From positions 27,122,364 through 27,186,363 of the forward strand of contig CM073322.1 in assembly GCA_037043015.1 (NCBI GenBank): DNA of 64,000 nucleotides, read 5' to 3'. Positions 55,593-64,000 of this stretch are shown here, piece after piece (position 1 is the stretch's first letter; each line of letters begins with the position of its first letter). The position numbers and the translations under genes are program-made. The notes under the pieces were generated by a model, which saw nothing but the letters and a program-made list of their open reading frames with translations, was not told the origin of the DNA and searched no databases. The DNA comes from Bryum argenteum (lineage: Eukaryota > Streptophyta > Bryopsida > Bryales > Bryaceae).

Positions 55593-56578
55593 ATGGACCC
55601 CAACCAGCCCTACCCCCCTCACAACAACCAGCCTTACCCTCCGCAAGATCCTAACGCTCCCTACCCGCCTGCCGGAGAGGTCCGCTCGATCACTTCACTT
55701 TCTATTGTTTATGGAGATTTGTATTCACTCGCCCTTGTCCGAGGGTTGATTAAATTGGTACAGAGGTTTGATTATGGCAGAATCAAGAATTGCGGGAGAT
55801 TTGTGCTGATGGGATTAGTGTGATTGTGCAGAGCGGAGAGAAGGGTCTGGGCAATATTGGCTATGTGGTGCAAGGGTTAGCACACCAGTTTGGTGGACAG
55901 CATGGAGGACAGGGCGGCTATCCCCCACAACACGGATACCCTCAACAAGGCTATGGAGCGGCGCCTCAAGGCTACCCGCCTCAACAAGGCTATGGAGGTG
56001 GATACCCTCCCGCCGGTTACCCACCTGCTGGCTACCCTCCTGCCGCTGCTCACCATGGCAGCTCTCATAGCTCCGGCGGACTCGGCGTCGGTAAGGTCCC
56101 CGCAATGCTCATGTACATTGGTCCCAAATTGAACAAGCGATGTATCCTTGCAGATACTGGCATTACATCTCCTTTCACTTGCAATCTCAATTGTCAAATC
56201 TGGCAGCCTGTAAACTTCTTTTGCAGGAGAGTAAACTAGTTGGATTTGAGATCTAATGGTTCAGCGGTTGTTCATGCATATGGAGTTTGAATGGTGGGAT
56301 GATTTTGCTGTGCAGGGGGTTTAGCGGCCGGAGCTGCAGCATTGGCAGGTGCTTATGGAGTGTACAAAGCCGGTTCTGGATCACACGGCGGCAAGCACGG
56401 ATCCCACGGTGGGATGCCGAGCATTCCTGGTATGATGCACGGTGGACAGGGTCATGTCAAGTATGGCCATGGGAAGTTTAAGGGTGGCAAGAAACACAAG
56501 GGCGGTAAGAAGGGCAAGGGATTTATGGGCGGAAGGAAAGGCAAGGGATTCATGGGTGGAAAGCACAAATGGAAGTAA
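55593..56578 (+). CDS. GYPP-repeat / glycine-rich A3-like protein
   Basis: Three exons: 55593-55679, 55832-56090 and 56316-56578. Phases close and the product is 202 aa. Exon 1 encodes tyrosine-proline repeats (MDPNQPYPPHNNQPYPPQ). Exon 2 starts SGEKGLGNI and encodes GYPPQ/GYGA/GYPPA repeats. Exon 3 has a short hydrophobic alanine-glycine stretch (GGLAAGAAALAGAYGVYKAG), then a Gly/His/Lys-rich tail ending GGKHKWK. This order (KGL start, GYPP repeats, Gly-Ala hydrophobic block, HGKFK-type basic tail) is the plant glycine-rich protein A3 family, whose role is poorly known. The extra N-terminal YPP segment in a separate exon is unusual relative to the short acidic N-terminus I recall. An alternative donor could extend exon 2 but would add a stop soon after. 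Confidence 0.85.
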
Positions 56579-57158
56579 AATGTTCCGAAGTAAAACCTGT
56601 GCCCCGATCGATCGATGCATCATTTAGGTTTTAGTGGAAGACTCGTTTCAGCAGCTCGACGTGCTTTGTTGCATACTTAGTAGGATGATTCAATCATCCT
56701 TGTAGCTTTGAAAGCTCGCATCCGGTTCTTGGAGCCGTGATGTTTGTATAGGATCCTTGCAATGGGCGATGTCATGTTCTGGGAAGAATCGACTGAGGTT
56801 CCTGTTTTGAATGTATATGCATTTGGCTTTAACCCCTAGAGTGGCCTGTTTTGGGCTGATTCGGCTTTGGGTTAGCCTCTGACTTACTATTTTTAGATTG
56901 CACGTTCCTGCCTCACCTAGGAACAAGGCTTTGAAGAGTCTCAAACCAATTTTTTTTTTTATTGAAAATGATGTGCTTTAGGCCTTTTGGCCCCCAAAAC
57001 AGTACTTTCCGAAACTTTGTTTTTTTAAACTTTGAATGTTATGATCTCAAAAGGTGAAGAATTTGAATCTAAGATTTAGTATACATGTACAACCAGCTGT
57101 TGAAAAAGAGAGTCTCACATATTGTTCTGAGATTTTTGCCGAAATGAGTTCTGCTTAA
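56579..57158. other. 3' flank and TTAA-family B-like fragment
   Basis: From 56833 a TTTAACCCCTAGAGTGGCC start resembles a family B terminus. Blocks near 56905-57080 match 50850-51210. The other end is not clear. No gene. Confidence 0.45.
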
Positions 57159-57519
57159 CCCTTAAACGTCTAAGGTGACCCGAGGGGTCCTTTTCCAACA
57201 GAATCTTCTCTGTAGCTCTCAATGTACTCAACTTTTCACTTATATTTTGATGTCAAACTGGTCACCTTCTTCTGATGCATTCGAAAAGTGACATTTTAGA
57301 ATTCAAATCACAATTTGTATGAGTGATTTTGTGCTTTGAAAGGATTGTGGTAGGTAGGTTGGGGTTGTACAATACTTGTAGGAGGTTGCAAGCTCATCAT
57401 TGATTGGATCATTCATGATGCCCAAGTTCAAAAAGTGCACTATTTATGATGCCCGAGTCCAAAAGATGCTGTGATCCAATACTGGGCTGCCCAAATCCGT
57501 ATAGCAAGACGTTTAAGGG
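57159..57519 (+). mobile_element. TTAA-family A element, copy 7
   Basis: TTAA at 57155-57158 and 57520-57523. Ends CCCTTAAACGTCTAAG and, inverted, CCCTTAAACGTCTTGC. 361 bp. Confidence 0.93.
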
Positions 57520-57523
57520 TTAA

Positions 57524-58471
57524 GTTGGAAAACAGCAACGTCAATATGTAGTCATGAAGCAGTTCCGGAAGGACCAGGACACTGAAAATAGTGCTACATT
57601 ATAAAAATGAAATTACCCTTGATAGAAAGGGAATGTAGTATGCAATACACAACTACATCAGTTTGTAGGATGTGCGGAGATACCTCAACTGATGAATCGT
57701 GCGTCCATTGCTCTTCTTCTATCTTTCTATGTGAAGCACACACGCATAATTTGTGCTCACTCTAGGCTCGTACAAGTGGTCAATCTACCTCAGAGAAGAA
57801 GAACCCTAAGCTAGTCACATGTAATGCTTAGACCGTAGCAAGACAATACGCCATTGCAATTCGCTAATAGTAAGGAAGAACAGTAGCGACTAGTGAGTAC
57901 TTTCCATTGCTGTGCATTGAATGATGTTGCAGCGACTGAGTAACTCAGCTGAATCCCATACGCGTTTGCTACACGCACCTGCATTCTTCCTCTATAATTG
58001 CCAGGAAACGTTCTGCAATGTACACGTAGCCAGGTGCTCAGCACAGAGCGAACTATTCTTTCGCCTTTTACTAAAGAACACCGTGCGCTGGGTACACTCA
58101 CCGGCATACCCCACTTTTTGGAATGCTCCTCACGGGGCCCTTCAATGGCAATAATCAAATAGGACTGGAACTTCTGTATCAGGATAAGCCCTGTTTGAGT
58201 CCATTCACAACGTCCGAAGCGTACCCATCGATTGAGATCTAGTCCCCTCCCAGTTACAATTTGATCGATTTTGAGATTCATCGTTTGTTGCTTGTGATCA
58301 TCTCGTCGGTTGTGATCCCAGCGAATTATGGATAACAATTCAAGTTCAGTTTACAGTTACGGAACATGTACTGTTTACACGAGTGTGTTCCATGATATTG
58401 GTTACTCTATGCTACACTCTGCTGAATCTATCTTCGTTGTGAGAAGTCTGCAAAGTAACTATTATAGATAA
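57524..58471. other. Intergenic, with a fragment of the duplicated right-end unit
   Basis: A ~150-bp block (58001-58150) is repeated in inverted orientation at 61435-61590. On the minus strand it contains GGTATGCCG followed by GTGAGTGT, a good splice donor, preserved in both copies. A 175-codon frame over it has no recognised domain. Confidence 0.5.
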
Positions 58472-60645
58472 TCAATCTCCTCCGCCTCCACAACCACCAC
58501 CGCCGCCATCGCCGCCGAATCCGTCACCGAAAGCCCAGCAAGGAGCATAATCGGCGTTATCCAAGCGCCGCTTCTTCTTCTTCTTCGTCCCAGCGCACAA
58601 AGTTGTCGAAGTCAAAACCGCGGCAGCTTCAAATGCCACCACTTCTAATGCGGTTGCCACAAGCGGCAGCACTGTGATCGATCGACCGCAAGAATCAGAC
58701 GTCCTCTGCGACCACAATGTTCCAGCAAAGGACTCGTTGAGATATTAAACGATTGCAGATTGATCATTGATCGAACTTTAGTTAGTAGTGTAGTAAAAGT
58801 CAAGAAACTCTCAGTAAACAGTTACGGGAACTACGGTAAGACAGACAAGACGATGTCAGACACACACAAAATGAAGACGTGAAAAGAGCTCTTATGCACT
58901 TGAATTCACCATCAATGCTGAAAAGATAGCAAAATGTATTAAGGTCGGTTCTACTCCCACTGACACATGAGCTTCACTGGTTCTTGGAGCATATGCATGC
59001 TACACAACAGAAGCACAGAAGCAGTGGTACAAGAGAGGTAAACACTCATGAAGTTCAGGTACTAATCCTTGATGGAGGTGCCGTTTGGAGGGAACTGGCA
59101 TCATGACTCCTACAGGAGAATTCAAAAAGGGGGAAGATGCTTCGTACTGCGCGTCCAGCTGTTGTGGTGACTAGCTGGTGCTTCAGTTAGTCTCTTCTCT
59201 TGTGTACTTTGCGCTGAAGTGGAATATTGCCACGTGGTAATGGATTGAGATGTAACATCACAACAAGTAGATATATATCAACAAGTTAGGCTTCGATTCG
59301 AAACAACTGATTGCAGCAAGACGCTGTATCAATTTAAGTTACTCACCAGTCGATGTTGGCAGTCTCATGAAACTAAAGATTTGAACCCGTCCTTGAATTT
59401 TACTAAAGCTAAAGTGCACTCGGAGTTATAAAAGATACCTCTGTTGCCCTAGGAACGTAACAAACACAATGTAGTGTTTATCTGTTGACTTGAGAAGAAT
59501 GAAGAACCCATTTGCGTTCTCACAAATGAATCCACACAATACCGACACAAATGAGAATGTACTTCCACGTAGAAACGATTACAACTTTCAATGACCACCA
59601 TGAGTAACTTCTCACTACCAAAACCAAAACATGTGGCATGTTGTTCAAGGATAGAATCCAGATGTTTCCAGGAGAAGGCTATCAATGGTTCAGCAACGAT
59701 AATGACAGTGAGTTTGTGTGCATCTTTGGAAAGCAACCCAGTGATCGGTACGCGAGGTGAGAAATCGTCGGACTACTCCAGTGATTCACAAACGCAGGTT
59801 TACCGACTGGCTGCAGATTCCTTCGTGATTCAGTAGGGTCAACCTAACCGTGTGCTTGCAGTGTACGGTTGTACTAGGGTGCATGTTAATGTTTGGAAGG
59901 TGCAGGAAGTCGGGGATTTCAACCCCAAGCTCAGAATTCAACGCCATGGCTTAGTTCGACGAAGCTATCAATTTGCGGCCTCGCTGACCCTCTCACAGAA
60001 TCGTGCAGCCTGCTCGTGCAATGAGGAGCTAGCTGCCTTTATATAAAAGTATGTGTGATTTGAACGACCTTGAAAAAATCTCCCGCACTTGTCTGAATTA
60101 GTCCGACTACACCAAATACTGTGGGTTAGATTAAATGGGAAGAAATAACAACGAAGGTAGAGAAGGACTGGTCACCGCCACAAAGCAAATAAATCCGGCT
60201 GCATATTATATTTGTGTGATTGATCGATGCATTGCAAATAGAGAGACTTGGAGGTCACGCAAACTGTTGAAGCTCTTGTAGATGCTCTCGAATTGTGCTA
60301 ATTCGAAATATCGAAAGATGTCCCATGCCATTTGAAAGCTGGTTGCCTGACAGTGTCATACAAGTAGTTCGGAGTGCGACTGCTTCGGCACTTACCTGGG
60401 CGGGGTCGATCCACGATCAAGAAGGTGGATGGCTTGGAGTAGCCCGCCCCATTGCACTTCGGGCCGGGAGATTCCAGCATCTTCCTACGGGAGGTATGCA
60501 CGTCATAATTTGTGGGAGCAGGGGCTCGCGTTCGCGCGGCCCTCACCAATCCCAAATCTGAAACCGGATCACATGTCTCTTTAAACTGCATGCACTTCCT
60601 GCTCGTTGCGAAGATGCAAAAGCACAGAGCAAGCTCAGCACCCAT
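58472..60645 (-). repeat. Right-end unit, copy 1 (minus strand), hypothetical multi-exon gene
   Basis: I do not recognise the product. The unit pairs in inverted orientation with 62097-63769. Three blocks look exon-like. At 60645-60396 there is an ATG-started frame (MGAELALCFCIF) that later contains PAPTNYDVHTSRRKMLESPG and PKCNGAGYSKPSTFLIVDRP, and it ends at a GTAAGT donor. Near 59736-59600 a block reads TVIIVAEPLIAFSWKHLDSI. At 58717-58472 a frame carries a hydrophobic stretch (AFEAAAVLTSTTLCAGTKKK), then DNADYAPCWAFGDG and a Gly-rich Cys tail ending GGGGD. The order and joining of these blocks are not established. The C-terminal block is the best conserved between copies. Confidence 0.45.
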
Positions 60646-61002
60646 GGCCTATCTAGTCACAGAGTTGGTGCGTCACCTCCGATTTACAAACGCAGTACTG
60701 GCTTGTAGCATCTAACCTGAGACTTCACGATTGCACACTCGAAATGTCCGTAGCCAGGTGGAGTACTCTGGTGTTCGAGAGAACGACACCTCTTGATGTC
60801 ACCGCTTCTCTTGGGATCAACCGATGTCCTTGCTCTTTCCACTCTTCTTAACGGAGATAATTCTAAGTTCACATGCTCTGCAATGCAGGGAGCCCTTGGC
60901 GAAGCTCGAACAGCACTTGATGAATGTTGGGAATTACTGAACCAGATTCACTTCTGGGGTTAAGAAATGTTGACACGTAGCCCTGCCGCTTCCTTAGAGC
61001 TT
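60646..61002. other. Spacer between inverted units
   Basis: No gene recognised. Presumably upstream sequence of copy 1. Confidence 0.35.
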
Positions 61003-61600
61003 TAACCCTGAGAGCCCAATCAAACATTTTATGGTCGATTCTGTATCAGTGCAATTCGAGCACAGTTTCATTGAAGTACAAGAGCTTCACTGGTATTGCG
61101 GGACCCACAAGTCTCTCTATCTGTGAGCCATCGATCAATCACAGATATAATATGCGGTCGAATTTACTGCCATTGTGGCGGTGACCTGTCCTTGGACGGA
61201 TCTTTCTGTACCTTTTGATGTCAGTGCTAAAGTTCTATGAATTCAGCGCATGTTGAATCTGTGTCGCATTCTTCAGTTGATGTACGCTACACAATGCTAT
61301 ACATCTGCTTGATCCTCAAACGAATTACAACTACAGACTCAACGTCAAGGGTAGAATCAAAGCAATCTCTTCGAATCAATGGATGAGTTTCCTCACATTC
61401 ACCTCAACAGAGTCCAATTTCGTCTAGATTGATGGGCCCCGTTGGGGCAGTCCAAAAAAATGAGGTATGCCGGTGAGTGTACCCAGCGCACGGTATTCTT
61501 TAGTAAAAGGCGAAAGAATAGTTCGCTCTGTGTTGAGCACCAGGCTGCGTGATTGCTTCGAGTAAGAGTGCCGATCATTATAGGCATCAGTTGTAAGCAA
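61003..61600 (+). repeat. Fragment of a further right-end unit
   Basis: Part of 61060-61220 (AAGAGCTTCACTGGTATTGCG, in pieces, and CATCGATCAATCACA) repeats directly at 62470-62580. The block 61435-61590 repeats in inverted orientation at 58001-58150. The left edge (61004 on) resembles a TTAA-element end, TTTAACCCTGAGAGCCC. Confidence 0.5.
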
Positions 61601-62096
61601 GAGATGCATTACGTATGGGATATGAAAATCAGTACAAATCCACTCTGAAGCAATCATCGAGTTCTTTCAGCTTCGGCGTGATACCATCTCTTCAGCCGAA
61701 ATCGAAGCCTACACATCTGATCTTCTGTCACGCAATGTTAACGTTCAATGTACACACGAGTTCTACAATTTCATGGTTGTGCCAGAAGGATTTGCATTTC
61801 ACATGCCATACACTCAAAAAAACAAGAAAAACCTCGGCCTCCACCAAGCTTACTTCCCTTACATGGCTCTCACCATCACGTGACTGACGAACCAATTTCC
61901 AACCAATATCTACGGCTTGAAGGAAGCGGCAGGCTGGGGCGACGTTTTCTTAATGCTTAACCCCTGAAGTGAATCTGGAGGGCCCCCCGCAGTGCAGAGC
62001 ATGTGATGGTCAGAAAAGTGATCCGTTACGGAGAGAAGAAAGAATAAGGACAACAGATCTGACTCAACTCTGTAGCTGGACAGGCCATGGGTGCAA

Positions 62097-63769
62097 AGCT
62101 CGCTCTGTGCTTTTGTGCTTGAAAAGTGCGAGGAAGCAAGTGCATGCGGGACTTTCAGGGATGTGCATTCCGGCTTAGTGAGTTGGAATTAGGTGAGGGC
62201 CGCGCGAACGCGAGCCCCCGCTGCCACAAATTATGACGTGCATACCTCCCATAGGAAGATGCTAGAGTCGCCCGGCCCGAAGTGCAATGGGGCAAGCTCC
62301 ACTAGGCCATCCACCTTCTTGATCATGGATTGACCCCGCCCAGGTAAGTGACGAGGACATCGCACTCTGAACTACTTGTATGGCACGGTCAAGTCGCCAG
62401 CTATCAAGAGGTATGGGACATTTTTCGATGATTCGAATCAGCACGATTCGAGAGCAGATCCACCTGACAACAAGAGCTTTCACCAGTATTGCGTGAGCTT
62501 CAAGGCATCGATCAATCACACAAGTTGAACATGCAGTTGGATTTACGGTAACCGGTCCTCAGACGGATTCTACTGCACCTTCGCTGTTATCTCTTTCCTT
62601 GTTAAGCTAACCGGACCAATAATTGGTAAAATGTGACTGTTTCAGAAAACTAGGGGAGATTTTTTTCAAGGCCATTTCAAATCGCACATATACTCAATAA
62701 TGGGAAGCACGCTAGCTCCTCATTTTGCACGAGCAGACTGTGAGTGGGTCAGCGCGGCTGTACATTGATAGCTTCGTCGAACAAGCCATGGCGTTGAATT
62801 CTTAGCATACGTTTGAAATTGCCGAATCTCTGCACCTTCACAACATGTTCATGTGCACAAACACACTCTATCATAACCGGACTGCAAGCATACGGTTAGC
62901 TTGACCCCGAAGGAACCTGCATCCACTCGGCAAACCTGCGTATATGAATCAGTAAGTACTAGAGCAATCCTTCATTGAAAAGAGGACTTCTCTCACGTCG
63001 CATACGGATCACTGAGTTGCTTTCGGAAAGGTGTGTACACACGAACCCACTCTGTCATTGTTGTTGCTGAACCATTTGAGAGCTCCTTCTGGAAACATCT
63101 GGATTCTCATTTAAAATAACAACGTAGGGGTTTTGATTCTGGTATGTTATTCATGGCGCTCCTTGAAAGTTGTATTCGTTTGTACGTGGGAGTACATTGT
63201 CATTTGTGTCGGTATTTGTGAGAACGAAAATGGGTTCTTCATTCTGATCATACTTACTAAGTCAACAGATAAACACTACACTCTTAGTTATGTTACTAGT
63301 GCAACAGAGGAATCAGTTTGTATCTGCAGGTGCACTTTAGCTAAGTAAATTTCACGGACGGGTTCAAGTCGTGAGTCTCATGAGACTGTCAACATCGACT
63401 GGTAAGTAACTCAAATTAATACCAGCGTCTTGTTGTTTCGTGTCGAAGTCTAAATTGTTGATATATGTAAAACTACTAACTAAAGTTCGATCACTGATAA
63501 ATCCGTGCAATCGTTTAATATCTCAACGAGTCCTGTACTGGAACCTTGTGGTCGCAGAGGACGTCTGATTCTTGCGGTCGATCACCATGCTGCCGCTTTT
63601 GGCAGCGGCATTAGGAGTGGTGGCATTCCAAGCTGCCGCGGTTTTGACTTCGACAACTTTGTGCTCTCGGACGAAGAAGCAGAAGCGGCGCTCGGATAAC
63701 GCCGATTATGCTCCTGGCTGGGGTTTCGGTGACTGCGATGGCGTCGGTGGTGGTTGTGGAGGAGATTGA
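62097..63769 (+). pseudogene. Right-end unit, copy 2 (plus strand), degenerate
   Basis: Mirror image of copy 1. The start MGAKLALCFCA runs into a stop after eleven codons. A second in-frame stop (TGA for CGA) interrupts the IVDRP segment just before the conserved GTAAGT donor at 62344. The middle block still reads SVIVVAEPFESSFWKHLDS and the final block still ends YAPGWGFGDCDGVGGGCGGD. A 4-bp indel and substitutions distinguish the last block from copy 1, but its frame is kept. The first exon is therefore broken while the C-terminal part remains open. Confidence 0.5.
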
Positions 63770-64000
63770 TTAGATTAGTCTCTTCTCAGTCTTCGAAAGT
63801 AGATTTAACAGAGGGTATCACTTTAGCAATCAGTATGGAACACACTTGTATATCTCTACTATCAAGACAAAATTTGCGTGGTACATCGCAGCTTTAAACT
63901 GAACTTGAATCGTTACCCGAAATTCATTGCATGTGCGCTGCGGTCAAGATGGACGAGATGATCACAAGCAGCAATCGATATATGGCTGGCCATCGATCAA
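63770..64000. other. Window edge, 3' flank of copy 2
   Basis: No gene or repeat recognised beyond short GATCGAT motifs. Confidence 0.4.

Noticed and set aside
57811-58338. A 175-aa protein on the minus strand
   Set aside because: No domain is seen, and a splice donor conserved with the duplicate at 61.45 kb lies in its middle, so the frame is probably not translated as a whole.

Overview
This is a window of nuclear DNA from a land plant. Spliced genes with GT-AG introns, a plant-type LRR receptor kinase, a CCR4-like nuclease, a RAE1 WD40 protein, a plant GYPP/glycine-rich protein and plant transposon classes (CACTA, Stowaway, gag-bearing LTR element) all point that way. An HSPA12-type Hsp70, low gene density and lineage-specific small secreted proteins suggest a non-seed plant (bryophyte or lycophyte), but that is inference and I cannot name the species.

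Left third (0-20 kb). This part is built from copies of one ~2 kb unit. Each full unit has a long conserved upstream region and a four-exon gene for a small secreted Pro/Ala-rich protein. Three genes look intact (1224-2006, 16670-17547, 19144-19881). Two incomplete units lie head to head at 14.5-15.5 kb, one with its start codon lost. A 9.5 kb LTR retrotransposon (2421-11911, target duplication ATATG) sits just downstream of the first gene. It keeps gag, zinc knuckles and protease but shows no reverse transcriptase, RNase H or integrase core. After it come ~150 bp tandem repeats (12.05-13.49 kb) and a 100 bp TA tract.

Middle (20-44 kb). Ordinary genes lie here: a CCR4-homolog-4-like nuclease (minus, 8 exons, 383 aa), RAE1 mRNA-export WD40 protein (plus, 11 exons, 347 aa), an LRR receptor kinase of subfamily X (minus, 3 exons, 1115 aa) and an intronless HSPA12-like ATPase (minus, 647 aa). 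The first two act in mRNA decay and mRNA export; I see no sign that the neighbours are co-regulated. Between them are dispersed repeats, tandem repeats and a Tc1-like element with a transposase remnant.

Right third (44-64 kb). This is mostly small DNA transposons: at least seven copies of a ~360 bp element with TTAA target duplications, a second TTAA family, two CACTA elements (one carrying a nested TTAA element), Stowaway and other TA-target elements. A GYPP/glycine-rich protein gene lies at 55.6-56.6 kb. From 57.9 kb to the end there are divergent copies of a ~2-3 kb unit in both orientations, with hypothetical exons, at least one copy degenerate.

The most unusual material is the abundance of TTAA-target elements (target duplication supported by two empty sites inside the window), the Tc1-like element with an empty site, and the tandem secreted-protein family.
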